Part shown: positions 26,180 to 35,682 of the stretch, piece by piece
Position numbering within the stretch: the stretch's first letter is position 1
How the letters are laid out: every line of letters starts with the position of its first letter
From: Lawsonibacter sp.
Lineage (GTDB): Bacteria; Bacillota; Clostridia; Oscillospirales; Oscillospiraceae
Length of the DNA: 39,173 bases
Assembly (NCBI GenBank): GCA_022791075.1
Contig: JAAVYL010000060.1
Span: 1 to 39,173, forward strand
Direction of reading: 5' to 3'
Position numbers and translations under genes: made by a program
Notes under the pieces: model-generated
What the model saw: the letters and a program-made list of their open reading frames with translations, nothing else
Told to the model about the DNA's origin: nothing
Database searches by the model: none

Positions 26180-26698
26180 TTATCCCCGCAGCCGGACCCG
26201 CAGAACAGCTGCCACACGGGACAGACCAATATCATAGGCAGCAAAAACCAGGTTGCCTGCTCCATAGAGCAGCAGTGTGCTGTCCAGCAGCCAATCCGGC
26301 GCCTCCGGCAGAAACAGCTTTTGGAAGACAAACCAGAACAGAGTGAGGACCATGTTGAACCAGGACAGCTTCAGTCCCCACTCAATCCAAAGGCGGCGCA
26401 GGGACTCAATATGCCCCTTCACCACAGGGTAAAGGCCCAAAAAGGCCAGAAAAAGCACCGCCACACCCTTATCAGGCAGCAAAAGCAGGCCCAGCAGAGA
26501 GGCCGCAGCCCAGCACAGACAGCCCGCAGCCCTCCCCGCATACAGGGTGGCGGCCATCGGGAACAGTCCGGCGGCGGCAGTAAGGCCGATTCGGCCCGAG
26601 GGGGCCGCACAGGCCAGCCACAGGACCGCCAGACTCCCTGCGGACATCACACCTCCCAGTGCCGTATAGACGCTCTGTTTTCCATCAGGCCTGGCCAT
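26180..26698 (-). CDS. Hypothetical integral membrane protein
   Basis: Multiple hydrophobic segments; directly adjacent to the DnaJ-domain gene. Confidence 0.7.
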   Translation of the reverse strand: MARPDGKQSVYTALGGVMSAGSLAVLWLACAAPSGRIGLTAAAGLFPMAATLYAGRAAGCLCWAAASLLGLLLLPDKGVAVLFLAFLGLYPVVKGHIESLRRLWIEWGLKLSWFNMVLTLFWFVFQKLFLPEAPDWLLDSTLLLYGAGNLVFAAYDIGLSRVAAVLRVRLRG

Positions 26699-27295
26699 TC
26701 AGCAGCGGCCTCCTCCACACAGACAGTTGAGGCACAGCATGGTAGTACAGCAGTCCATGGTATCCATCCCGCCGGCGTATCCCGCCGGACGGTATCCGCC
26801 CATGGCGCCCCGTTGCATCACAGCCAGTGCCTGCTGGTACTCCATATTGTTGGGCTCCAGCTGCACAGCCCGGGTATAGTTCTGCATCGCCTCATCCAGC
26901 CAGCCCTTCCGGTAAGCAATGCTGCCGGAGAGGAAATACCACTCTCCATCCTTCTGCCCCACCTCGTAGAGCAGCTGCTCCGCCTGGCCCAGGTCGCCGG
27001 CGTTAATCAGGTTGCGCACCCGCGCGTAGGTGGGATTGGACGCCGCAGAGGAATAGCCCTGCTGATAGCCGCCGTAGCTTCTGGAGGAGGAGCCGGCGTA
27101 CCCGCCGGCACGCTGCCGGGTGATGGTGTCATAAGCCTCGTTAATCTCCTTCATCTTCTCCTCAGCCAGATCTGCCAGAGGGTTATTTTGATAGTTGTCC
27201 GGATGATATTTCCGTGCCAGCTCCCGATATGCCTTTTTAATCTCTTCATCGCTGGCGCTCTGGCTCACCCCCAGAACGGTGTATGGATCTCTCAT
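26699..27295 (-). CDS. J-domain protein with TPR-like region and Cys-rich tail
   Basis: [34 protein letters not shown] (HPD motif); tail [22 protein letters not shown]; start 27295 gives a 4-bp ATGA overlap with the upstream gene. Confidence 0.92.
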   Translation of the reverse strand: MRDPYTVLGVSQSASDEEIKKAYRELARKYHPDNYQNNPLADLAEEKMKEINEAYDTITRQRAGGYAGSSSRSYGGYQQGYSSAASNPTYARVRNLINAGDLGQAEQLLYEVGQKDGEWYFLSGSIAYRKGWLDEAMQNYTRAVQLEPNNMEYQQALAVMQRGAMGGYRPAGYAGGMDTMDCCTTMLCLNCLCGGGRC

Positions 27296-28158
27296 CTGTC
27301 GTTTCTCCAAATCTTTTGTTTTTTTATTTCTTTCCAGCTTCCATCAAACACGGCCTTTTGTACCAGAGGCAGGCCAAGATAGATGATATTTTCCAGCAGG
27401 GGCTGCCGGCATCCAAATTCTCCCAGCTGGAGGGCGGCGCCCATCAGCTCCAGAGAGTGGTCCATCGTCAGCCGAAGCCCTTCGTCGTCTCCGTCGGGAC
27501 CATAGCGGGCGGCCACTGGGTTATACCGCCCCGCCAGCCTGTCCTCCTCCAGGTCATCCCGGGCATCGGCCAGATAAATCCACCGTCCCAGGTGGTAGAG
27601 CAGCTGCCCCAGCACTCTCCCCCGCTCTCCCTCCTGTGGGGCTGCGCCCTGAAGCAGACGGGCAAAGGTGTCCGCTGCCCGGTCCAGAGAGGAGCATCTC
27701 TCCTCCTCCAACGCCGTCAGCTCCTCCAGGCAGCACCGGACAGTATGGTCAAACCCAGGCCTGCGGCGGGCCGCTTTTGTATAGGCCGGCTTCAAAACCC
27801 AGGACACAGCCCTGGCGGGCAGGCCGCCCCACAGTCCGTCGTCCCGGGCCGAATCCCGCAGCTTCCACCATGCCAGCACCACGCTCTCATCCGCCGCCTG
27901 CTCCAGCGCCGGACTGTCGGGACACATGGCCTTTTTGAGCAGCGGATTGGCGTGGCACCGGCCCAGGCAGGGGGTAAAGCACGTCTCCGGCTCCCACAGC
28001 AGCAGGGCCAGAAAGGTAAAATCGAAGTTGAGCAGCATAGGAGCGACAAGCCCGTACCTCCGCCGCAGACTGCGGCACAGACCGCAGTAGGTGGCCTTAT
28101 ACAGGTCAAAGTCTCTGCATTTCAGCTCCGGCTGAAGGGGGCGCACATAGCCAAACAT
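27292..28158 (-). CDS. DUF5685 family protein
   Basis: [36 protein letters not shown]. Confidence 0.85.
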   Translation of the reverse strand: MFGYVRPLQPELKCRDFDLYKATYCGLCRSLRRRYGLVAPMLLNFDFTFLALLLWEPETCFTPCLGRCHANPLLKKAMCPDSPALEQAADESVVLAWWKLRDSARDDGLWGGLPARAVSWVLKPAYTKAARRRPGFDHTVRCCLEELTALEEERCSSLDRAADTFARLLQGAAPQEGERGRVLGQLLYHLGRWIYLADARDDLEEDRLAGRYNPVAARYGPDGDDEGLRLTMDHSLELMGAALQLGEFGCRQPLLENIIYLGLPLVQKAVFDGSWKEIKKQKIWRNDR

Positions 28159-28166
28159 GGCGTCCC

Positions 28167-28589
28167 TCAGCGCAGCTGCTTCAGGATGGCAAACTCAGGC
28201 GCCTTGCGCCCGGAGATGGCCCGGTCCATCAGAAGGGCGGGGATAAAACCCGCCGCAAGCCCCAGAAGTGCTGTAAGCATGGCGGTCAGCTCACTCAGGT
28301 GCAGCAGATACAGCCCTGCCCCATAGCCCAGGCCAAGGCCCAGACAGGGCAGAAGAAACACCGCCACTGAGGTGCTGATGTTCCGGCCATCGGAGGGCTC
28401 CACCTCCACAAAGTCTCCGGGCTCGGCCCCGATGCTGTTGGATGCCAAAGCCAAAATTTCCTGGGGGGGCTTGGCAGAGCACCCGGCGCAGGCGCCGTCG
28501 CAGTGCAGGCCACACTCCATCTGCCGCAGGAGAGAGACCTCCGCCACCCCCTCCCCGACAATCTGTTTGACAATCGCGTTTTGAACCAT
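28167..28589 (-). CDS. RseC/MucC-like SoxR-reducing system protein
   Basis: IVGEGVAEVSLLRQMECGLHCDGACAGC... Cys cluster followed by two transmembrane segments. Confidence 0.82.
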   Translation of the reverse strand: MVQNAIVKQIVGEGVAEVSLLRQMECGLHCDGACAGCSAKPPQEILALASNSIGAEPGDFVEVEPSDGRNISTSVAVFLLPCLGLGLGYGAGLYLLHLSELTAMLTALLGLAAGFIPALLMDRAISGRKAPEFAILKQLR

Positions 28590-28603
28590 TGTTTTCGCCT
28601 CGC

Positions 28604-29836
28604 TTATCCGATGATCTCCACTGCCACGGTGTATTCTCCAATCACGCCCACTGTGCTCGTCCCATTCAGATAGACCTGGGCGGGGACCCGGCTGCCGCCC
28701 AACGTGGTTGCGTGGGACAGGTCGGCCACAATGCGGAACTGACTGGCGTTAATCTGCTCCAGGTCCTCCTCCCGGCCCCGGACCGTCACCTGGACGCTCT
28801 GGGTAACTACATTGGCCGTATAGCCGTTCGGGTGGTCTGTGGTAGTGATATTGTCCACTGCAAAGGTGCGGGTGCTCAGTCCCTCCACTGTCACAGTGAC
28901 CTGGGCTGAGGCAATACCGCTCTCGTTGTTCAGACTGGGATCCAGGTTTATGGAGAAGGAAAATGAATTGGTGGTCACCACCTCAGACAGATTGATGCTG
29001 CCCAGATAGATCTCTTCCAGCCCATCCAAGTCAGCCTGTGCGCCGGACACCACAATCGTATGAGGTTCAATGGAGACCTTGGCGTCCCCCTCCTCAGCGC
29101 CGCCGCCGGGCTCAATATCGACCTTCAGTTCAACCTCCTTTGTCACCACAACCGGAACCACCACATAGGCTGTCTCGGTGCTGAGGGTAACCTCCAGGTC
29201 GTCGAGCACATTGCCCCCGCTGTCCAGCAAGGTAAGGGGCAGGTCCCCGGCAAACCGGTCATCTAATTCATCGTCCTCCAGAATGGCAGCCACCTTGGCC
29301 ACCCGGTTCACCTGCTCCACCGGCCCGCTGACCGTGATGCTCTCCGGTTCAATGGCGGGAGTGCCCATTTGATAGCCCTTGGCCACCCGGCCGCTGAGCT
29401 GGAACTCCACTTCAAAGGGCTTGTTATACAGCTTTCCCACCGTCACCACCACTGTAGCCGGCTCCTGTTTGTGGCCGTTTACATTTTCTGCATTAAAATT
29501 TTCAGGCCAGACCGGCTTGCAGCGCACCACATTTTCCCCCTCCACACAGCGGGAGACGTCCGCCACCATATACAGGTTGGCGCGGTTCATCAGCAAATCG
29601 GTGCGCACACTGGCAGGCGCCTCCACCCGCAGCTCCACAGCTGCGGGCGAAATATCTGCAATGGTGAGCCCCTGATTGGCCAAAACATTGGTCCCCGTTG
29701 TCTCCACCCGCACATTGTGGATGGAGACGGTTCCGTTTGGGTCCACTGAGGCCCGGATATAGAACCAGAAGGTGATGGCCAGCAGAACAGACAGCAGAAT
29801 ACAGACCCATCGCTTTTCCAAAAGCTGTCCCATCAT
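28604..29836 (-). CDS. cdaR: CdaR/YbbR-domain regulator of diadenylate cyclase
   Basis: N-term transmembrane WVCILLSVLLAITFWFYIRA, repeated YbbR-like beta modules; 4-bp overlap with cdaA. Confidence 0.93.
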   Translation of the reverse strand: MMGQLLEKRWVCILLSVLLAITFWFYIRASVDPNGTVSIHNVRVETTGTNVLANQGLTIADISPAAVELRVEAPASVRTDLLMNRANLYMVADVSRCVEGENVVRCKPVWPENFNAENVNGHKQEPATVVVTVGKLYNKPFEVEFQLSGRVAKGYQMGTPAIEPESITVSGPVEQVNRVAKVAAILEDDELDDRFAGDLPLTLLDSGGNVLDDLEVTLSTETAYVVVPVVVTKEVELKVDIEPGGGAEEGDAKVSIEPHTIVVSGAQADLDGLEEIYLGSINLSEVVTTNSFSFSINLDPSLNNESGIASAQVTVTVEGLSTRTFAVDNITTTDHPNGYTANVVTQSVQVTVRGREEDLEQINASQFRIVADLSHATTLGGSRVPAQVYLNGTSTVGVIGEYTVAVEIIG

Positions 29837-30732
29837 AGCCCGTCGTCCTCCTCTTTTCTTCCTCCGTTCAGCAGCAGGCCCAGCAGGGGCAGGGAGCTGC
29901 TCTTCTTCTCATCCTGCTTGTCGTTCAGCAGCTCGTTGCGCAGCAAACGCTCCAAAGTCTCCGGAGCCAGATGCCGCTTGAGCATACCGCCCACGGCGGC
30001 AGAGATGGAACCCGTCTCTTCCGAAACAATGACCACGACAGCATCGGAGTGCTCGCTCATCCCAATGCCCGCCCTGTGGCGCATTCCCAGGTCCCGGCTC
30101 AGGTTCACATTGCCCGACAGAGGCAGCATACAGCCCGCGCCAACAATACGTCCCTCCCGGACAATCACCGCCCCGTCGTGCAGAGGCGCCTTGTTCCAGA
30201 AGATATTTTTCAAAAGCTCGCTGGACACGCTGCAGTCCAGGGCGGTGCCCGTCTTAATCACGTCGTCCAGCAGATTCTGCCGTTCAAAGACCATCAGAGC
30301 GCCCACCTTGTCCCGGGACAGGTCGGCATAGGCCTCCGTGGTCTGGCTGATGGCAGTCTCCATATCCTGCCCCGCCTCCTTGGCGGAGGCAAAGACAAAG
30401 CCCAGCCTACCGCTGCCCATCCGCTCCAGGAACCGGCGTATCTCCGGCTGAAAGAGCACCACCAGCACCACAATGCCCCAGTATACCAGCTTATCCAGGA
30501 GAAAGCTGGTAGCCGTCAGGGAGAGTACAGAGGACGAGGAGACGAACATAACCATCATTAAAATCAAGACGCCCCACATCAGCCGCCCGGAGCTGGTCTT
30601 GCGCAGCATCCACAGCAGCTTGTATATCACAAAGGATAAAATGGCAATATCCAGAATATCCGTCAGCTGGATCTGCAGCATTGGAAAATTAGACTGTAAA
30701 AACATCTGAACGCGATGAAACAGCTCTCCCAC
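29833..30732 (-). CDS. cdaA: Diadenylate cyclase CdaA
   Basis: Three transmembrane N-term, DisA_N domain with DGAVIV (LHDGAVIVREGRI) and RHRAG (LGMRHRAGIGMSE). Likely GTG start at 30732 after GAGGTG. Confidence 0.96.
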   Translation of the reverse strand: MGELFHRVQMFLQSNFPMLQIQLTDILDIAILSFVIYKLLWMLRKTSSGRLMWGVLILMMVMFVSSSSVLSLTATSFLLDKLVYWGIVVLVVLFQPEIRRFLERMGSGRLGFVFASAKEAGQDMETAISQTTEAYADLSRDKVGALMVFERQNLLDDVIKTGTALDCSVSSELLKNIFWNKAPLHDGAVIVREGRIVGAGCMLPLSGNVNLSRDLGMRHRAGIGMSEHSDAVVVIVSEETGSISAAVGGMLKRHLAPETLERLLRNELLNDKQDEKKSSSLPLLGLLLNGGRKEEDDGL

Positions 30733-30781
30733 GGGACTCACCTCGTTTCTGCGCAGGCAGCGCAAAATACTTCATCGTGAT

Positions 30782-30810
30782 ATTATACGATATTTCCACC
30801 CGCTTGGCAA
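30782..30810 (-). promoter_or_regulatory. Promoter of the cdaA gene string (TTGCCA-N17-TATAAT)
   Basis: Minus strand TTGCCA (30810-30805), 17 nt, TATAAT (30787-30782). Confidence 0.75.
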
Positions 30811-30869
30811 CTGAAAAGGCCCATTCAAAAATGAAAATTTTATAAAAAATTTTTCAGGCGGCATACCAA

Positions 30870-30905
30870 CCCCGGCAGAGGCGGCATAGAGCCGTCCAGC
30901 CGGGG
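30870..30905 (-). terminator. Stem-loop downstream of the cysteine desulfurase-like gene
   Basis: CCCCGGC...GCCGGGG with internal GGCGGC-ATAGA-GCCGTC; no immediate poly-T. Confidence 0.5.
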
Positions 30906-30917
30906 CAGTATCCGCCA

Positions 30918-32042
30918 TCAGTTTGTGTTGCTCAGCGTTTTCACGACCTGCAGAAATTGATCCGCCTCCCGCCGGGTATTGAAGGCGGAGACACTGGCCC
31001 GGAGGGTCCCGGTCTCCAGCGTACCCGCGCTCTCGTGGGCCAGAGGGGCGCAGTGGAGTCCCGCCCGCACAGCGACTCCCCGGCTGCCCAGAGCCTCCCC
31101 CACTGTCTCGCAGTCCCTGCCCTCCATGCGGAAGGAAAGTACTCCGGCCTGGACCGCTGGGTCTCCGGCTTGAAACACCTCTGTGCCGGGAATGGACCGC
31201 AGTCCCCTCCCTATGCGGCAGATCAGCTCCGACTCCTGCGCCCCAATGCGCTCCACCCTCCGGCGCTCCAGGAAGCGCAGGCCCTCCAGCAAGCCGGCGA
31301 TTCCGGCAATGTTGTGGGTGCCCGCCTCCAGGCGGTCGGGCAGAAACTCAGGCATGGACTGGCGCCTGGATTCGCTGCCCGTCCCCCCCTCCAGCAGGGT
31401 AGCCGGCCGCATTCCGCACAGCAGCAGGCCGGTGCCTTGGGGACCATACAGCCCCTTATGCCCCGGCATAGCTATGAAAGCCGCCCCCAGAGCGGTAAAA
31501 TCCAGGGGGATACAGCCTGCGGACTGGGATGCGTCCACAATCAGAGGCACCCCTCTCTCCCGGCACAGTCCGGCAATCTCCTCAATGGGCAGGATAAAGC
31601 CGAATACGTTGGACACATGGGTACAGACCGCCAGATCGACCCCTCGATCCAGTTCCCGGCGGAAATCCCCCAAAACGGCCCTCTGGTCAAAAAGGCCGCC
31701 TCGGGCTACCCGCAGATCCACCCCCAGCGTGTGAAGAGGCCGGGTAACTGCGTTGTGCTCATAGCCGGAGATCACCACCCGGCTGCCCGGTCTGGCCAGT
31801 GTTTTAATGGCGATGTTCAGGCTGTGGGTAGCGTTGAAGGTAAAGACCACCTGTTCCGGGTCGTCCATATGAAACAGCCGGGCCGCCGCCTCCCGGCAGG
31901 CAAAGGCTGTCTCCGCCGCCGCCATGGCAGGCCGGTGTCCGCCCCGGCCGGGGCTGGCCAGATGGCTGATGGCCCAGGCCGAAGCGGAGGCCACAGCCGC
32001 CGGCTTTTGCAGGGTGGTAGCCGCACTGTCAAGATAGATCAC
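30918..32042 (-). CDS. Cysteine desulfurase-like class V aminotransferase
   Basis: MIYLDSAATTLQKP, FTFNATHSLNIAIKTL, ASQSAGCIPLDF, GHKGLYGPQGTGLLL; GTGA overlap with the DUF3343 gene. Confidence 0.93.
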   Translation of the reverse strand: MIYLDSAATTLQKPAAVASASAWAISHLASPGRGGHRPAMAAAETAFACREAAARLFHMDDPEQVVFTFNATHSLNIAIKTLARPGSRVVISGYEHNAVTRPLHTLGVDLRVARGGLFDQRAVLGDFRRELDRGVDLAVCTHVSNVFGFILPIEEIAGLCRERGVPLIVDASQSAGCIPLDFTALGAAFIAMPGHKGLYGPQGTGLLLCGMRPATLLEGGTGSESRRQSMPEFLPDRLEAGTHNIAGIAGLLEGLRFLERRRVERIGAQESELICRIGRGLRSIPGTEVFQAGDPAVQAGVLSFRMEGRDCETVGEALGSRGVAVRAGLHCAPLAHESAGTLETGTLRASVSAFNTRREADQFLQVVKTLSNTN

Positions 32043-32293
32043 AGGGCCACCTCCTGATAGCTGCCGTCTCCGGCGGTAATAAAGATCCGCTTGGGGCTCA
32101 GTCCCACCCGCTGCAGAATGCGCAGGGCGTCAGGCAGGTTGCGCTGGGAAATTTTCACCGAATGGCTGCACCCCTCGCCGGAGATGCTCTTGGGCGAACG
32201 GAGCACCCGAGCGGTAATTCCGGCCCGCTCCAGGGCTGCGGAGGTGCGCTGGGCATAGGTCAGAGACCGGCATACGATAAGGTAATAGAGCAT
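32039..32293 (-). CDS. DUF3343 domain protein (putative Se/S-lyase partner)
   Basis: MLYYLIVCRSLTYAQRTSAALERAGITARVLRSPKSISGEGCSHSVKI, typical DUF3343 with GCSH; preferred over the 169-aa ORF extension. Confidence 0.85.
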   Translation of the reverse strand: MLYYLIVCRSLTYAQRTSAALERAGITARVLRSPKSISGEGCSHSVKISQRNLPDALRILQRVGLSPKRIFITAGDGSYQEVAL

Positions 32294-32309
32294 GGCATGA
32301 TTCCTCTCC

Positions 32310-32421
32310 CGGGGCGGTACAGCGTCCGCCCCGCAGAAATAGCCGGGAGGGGAACTGCCGTTCCCCTCTCGTAACCAGTCTATGCCCCTATCCGAGGGGT
32401 TGACACCTGCTCCGGCAGATG
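32310..32421 (-). ncRNA. Candidate structured leader/ncRNA: array of four consecutive hairpins upstream of DUF3343-cysteine desulfurase
   Basis: In + coordinates: CGGGGCGG/CCGCCCCG (32310-32333), GAGGGGAAC/GTTCCCCTC (32347-32368), CCCCT/AGGGG (32385-32399), CACCTGC/GCAGATG (32404-32421). Confidence 0.45.
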
Positions 32422-32534
32422 TTGTACCTCTCCCGTTAAAATATCTCAAAACTGCGTAAAACCATCCGCTCCTCCAGATGTGGTCAACAGAGTATTGGCG
32501 CGGCTTCCATTTCCGGTGAGCAGCTCGCCGGGCT

Positions 32535-33017
32535 TTACATTTTCTCAATCAGCGCCACTGCATGGGCAGCCATGCCCTCTCCGGAGCCGGTGAAGCCCAG
32601 TCCCTCCTCCGTTGTGGCCTTTACGTTTACCTGTGAGGATTCAATTCCCATCGCCCGGGCCAGATTGTCCCTCATTCCGGGGATATGAGAGGCCAGTTTG
32701 GGTCGCTGAGCCAGAATGGTCGCATCCACATTGCTCACTGCAAGCCCGTTGTCCCCCAGCAGCTTTACCACATGCTCCAGCAATTTCAGGCTGTCCGCCC
32801 CGGCATAGGCCGGATCCGTGTCCGGAAAGTGCTTTCCAATATCCCCCAGGCCAGCCGCTCCCAGCAGCGCATCCATTACAGCGTGAGTGAGCACATCCGC
32901 GTCAGAGTGGCCCAGCAGGCCCTGTTCCCAGGGAACCCACACCCCGCCCAGAATCAGCCTTCGCCCCTCCGTCAGTCTGTGGACGTCATAACCGTGGCCA
33001 ATACGAAAGTCATTCAT
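32535..33017 (-). CDS. ispF: 2-C-methyl-D-erythritol 2,4-cyclodiphosphate synthase
   Basis: [55 protein letters not shown]. Confidence 0.97.
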   Translation of the reverse strand: MNDFRIGHGYDVHRLTEGRRLILGGVWVPWEQGLLGHSDADVLTHAVMDALLGAAGLGDIGKHFPDTDPAYAGADSLKLLEHVVKLLGDNGLAVSNVDATILAQRPKLASHIPGMRDNLARAMGIESSQVNVKATTEEGLGFTGSGEGMAAHAVALIEKM

Positions 33018-33745
33018 AATATGCCCTCCGCTCTGGCCCGAAGAATGGCCTCCCCCAGGACCAGATCCAAGGGAGTGGTTATCTTGATATTTTCCCGGCT
33101 GCCGCTGGTGAGGGTGACCGGCATTCCCAGCCGTTCCACCGCGCCGCAGTCGTCGGTCAGGAGTTCTCCGTCATCCAGCGCCTTCTGGGTGGCTGTGCGG
33201 ATGAGGCCGGCCTCAAAAACCTGCGGGGTCTGCACCGCCCACAGCTGGGAGCGGTCCACTGTCTCCGTGGTCCTGCCCTCATTCTCCCGCTTGATAGTGT
33301 CTGTGATAGGAATGGCAGGGGCGGCAGCCCCGGTGAGGGCAGCCCGGACCACCGTATCCCGGATGATCTCCTGAGACACCAGGGGCCGGGCGCCGTCGTG
33401 GATGGCAATCAGCCCCATGTCCGGGCTGACCTCACTCAGGCCGGCCTGAACCGAGTGAATGCGTTCCATACCGCCCACCACCACCTTGGTCACCTTGTCA
33501 AAGGCAAAATCCTTGCAGATACGCCCCACCTCCACCAGCAGGTCCTCCCGGGTGACCACCACGATCTCGTCAATGGAGGGGCAGTCCTGAAAGGCATACA
33601 GACTGTGGACCAGTACAGGCAGTTCCCCCAGGGGGGCCAGTACCTTGTCGATGCCCCCCATCCGCCGGGCCAGGCCGGCCGATACAATCACTGCCGCGCA
33701 CCTGGACTCCTCGGTTTTCTTCTTAAACAGAGACAGCAGGCCCAT
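33014..33745 (-). CDS. ispD: 2-C-methyl-D-erythritol 4-phosphate cytidylyltransferase
   Basis: [57 protein letters not shown] overlap with ispF. Confidence 0.96.
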   Translation of the reverse strand: MGLLSLFKKKTEESRCAAVIVSAGLARRMGGIDKVLAPLGELPVLVHSLYAFQDCPSIDEIVVVTREDLLVEVGRICKDFAFDKVTKVVVGGMERIHSVQAGLSEVSPDMGLIAIHDGARPLVSQEIIRDTVVRAALTGAAAPAIPITDTIKRENEGRTTETVDRSQLWAVQTPQVFEAGLIRTATQKALDDGELLTDDCGAVERLGMPVTLTSGSRENIKITTPLDLVLGEAILRARAEGIL

Positions 33746-34482
33746 TATCCTCGCTCCTTATGCTCCAATTTTTTCTTCCGCACCGCATCCAGAATCTTTT
33801 CCCGGGGGACCAGCTCTTCCTCCCAACTGGTATCCTCCACAGCACTGGTGCATCGAAAGCCCGTCCAGCCCCGGACATTCCACCTCACCAGCTCAATCTC
33901 ATCAAAAAGCTCATAGTCCGGGTCTATCATCTCGTGCATCTCCACCCAGCAGCTGCAGTCCTGCTCTGACAGGGGGTTTGAAAAGTCCAGAAAAACCATG
34001 GAGCCGGGACAGGCCCAGTAGCAGCCCCAGACAGCCAGCAGATTGGTCTCCGGGTCGTAGTCCGCACCGGTCCAGATAAAGGTCTCCTGTCCCATTCGGC
34101 CGTCCAGCGGCCAGGACTTCTCCGGGATATAATGCAGGTTCTCCCCGGTCTCCACCTCCAGAACACTGTAGCCGTACAGGTCCTCCCGGAAGACCAGGTA
34201 TTGGTTTCCATTGGCGTGGGAGATGAGGGCGCAGAACTCCCCGTCAAAGTCCAGGTTATCCCAAGTATACACCACCCGGCCCCCGCTGTCCAGCAGCTGA
34301 TGCCGGGCGGCACAAATCTGGTACTCCAGGTGTCCTGTATAGTAGTCCGTGCGGACAGAATACCCCCCGGACAGAGCCTGTGTCTTTCCGGGCAGTTCGG
34401 AGCGGTGCTCCTCTGAAAAGACAAACCCGCACCTTTGGCGGTATGCCTGATATTGGGCGGTGTGGTAGACGTTCATACGCAC
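33745..34482 (-). CDS. Hypothetical protein (245 aa)
   Basis: Intact ORF abutting ispD with a 1-bp stop/start overlap; beta-rich, Trp/Tyr-rich sequence. Confidence 0.8.
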   Translation of the reverse strand: MRMNVYHTAQYQAYRQRCGFVFSEEHRSELPGKTQALSGGYSVRTDYYTGHLEYQICAARHQLLDSGGRVVYTWDNLDFDGEFCALISHANGNQYLVFREDLYGYSVLEVETGENLHYIPEKSWPLDGRMGQETFIWTGADYDPETNLLAVWGCYWACPGSMVFLDFSNPLSEQDCSCWVEMHEMIDPDYELFDEIELVRWNVRGWTGFRCTSAVEDTSWEEELVPREKILDAVRKKKLEHKERG

Positions 34483-34488
34483 ACCTCC

Positions 34489-35592
34489 TCAGGTCTGCTG
34501 ATGGTGCATAGAGATCACCTGGCAGTCGGGGCAAATCTCGATGTACAGGGTGCCCTCCATGAAATCCAGCGCCCCCCACTGGATCTGAGCCAAATATTTC
34601 ATGGTCCTTCCGCAGTCGGGGCAGGGGTAGTACTGAGCGTCCTGAATCCAGAACGGAAAGCCGCCCACAGTACAGGTGGTGCCGTCCAGTCCCGCCCCAT
34701 AGAACACCGGGACGGGCTCTGTTCCCAAGACGTAGGGGTTGTCTTCATACTCCTCTATCATCTCATCGTCACTGTCCTCCTCCCCTTCGCCCTGGAAATA
34801 GGGGAACACCGCCTCACTCCCGCCGTCAAGCGTGAAGCGGGAATAGGCAGGCTCAGCCCAGGGAACGCAGCCGGGGCAGCAGACAGCGGTAACAACCCCG
34901 TTCAGTCCCAGGAACTCCAGCCGTCTGTCCCGGCCATCCAGGGTCAGGATATCCACCAGCCTCCCTTTGCAGTGGGGACAGCGGTCCTCCCGGAGGCGGA
35001 ACACCCGGGCGGCGGTATCCTTTCCCCTGTCCCCCTTGATGAGGGGATAGCAGGTGTCAAAGTTGAGCTGCCGCCGCTGCCCCGCCTTGTCAAAGGTCCA
35101 GCCTCCCGTCTGAGCATAGACGGAGGGGTCCACATACAGCTCCTTCCGCCAGGGGCGGGGGTGCTCCTCCAGCTCCCGGAGGACCTCCAGGGTCCGGTCG
35201 TCCCCCTGCATGGCCAGACAGCACATCAGATGGCCCGCCGTCCCTGCGTCCTCTGTCTCCAGCAGGGCACGGACCAGCCCGTCCCGAACATCCGCCGGGG
35301 CATGGTAGTAGAGTTCAGGCGGATAATATATCTCTTTCTCCAGGGCGGCCCTGGCCAGCTCCGGGGAGCAGATCCCGTGGCAGTGCAGCAGATTCTGAAA
35401 GTCCTTATCCCAGGCGTCCTCCTCCAGCCGCTCCACATGCTCAATCAGGCCGCTCAGCCTCTCCTCAATTTCCTCCGGCGTCCAGGCCATCACCTCCCGG
35501 CGCTCCTGCTCCGCCTTGCAGTGCCAGCACAGCCCTTGATAGCGCAGTTCTCTGCCGCACACAGTGCAGTTATAGGGATAGATTGCACTCAT
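34489..35592 (-). CDS. Hypothetical multi-zinc-ribbon protein with a DUF1963/YwqG-like C-terminal end
   Basis: CTVCGRELRYQGLCWHC, CPHCKGRL, CCPGC, GGFPFWIQDAQYYPCPDCGRTMKYLAQIQWG...CPDCQ. Confidence 0.8.
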   Translation of the reverse strand: MSAIYPYNCTVCGRELRYQGLCWHCKAEQERREVMAWTPEEIEERLSGLIEHVERLEEDAWDKDFQNLLHCHGICSPELARAALEKEIYYPPELYYHAPADVRDGLVRALLETEDAGTAGHLMCCLAMQGDDRTLEVLRELEEHPRPWRKELYVDPSVYAQTGGWTFDKAGQRRQLNFDTCYPLIKGDRGKDTAARVFRLREDRCPHCKGRLVDILTLDGRDRRLEFLGLNGVVTAVCCPGCVPWAEPAYSRFTLDGGSEAVFPYFQGEGEEDSDDEMIEEYEDNPYVLGTEPVPVFYGAGLDGTTCTVGGFPFWIQDAQYYPCPDCGRTMKYLAQIQWGALDFMEGTLYIEICPDCQVISMHHQQT

Positions 35593-35682
35593 AACCCCAG
35601 ATCCTTTTTTCAGTATATAAAATACAGCGGCTTTTTCGTTTCCGTTCGGAATAAAAAAGCCGCCCGGAACCTCTCGGCCCGC

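Noticed and set aside
32039-32548. 169-aa ORF as the full DUF3343 gene
   Set aside because: The N-terminal 85 residues translate a hairpin-rich spacer and do not look like protein; the family start MLYYLIV has its own RBS.
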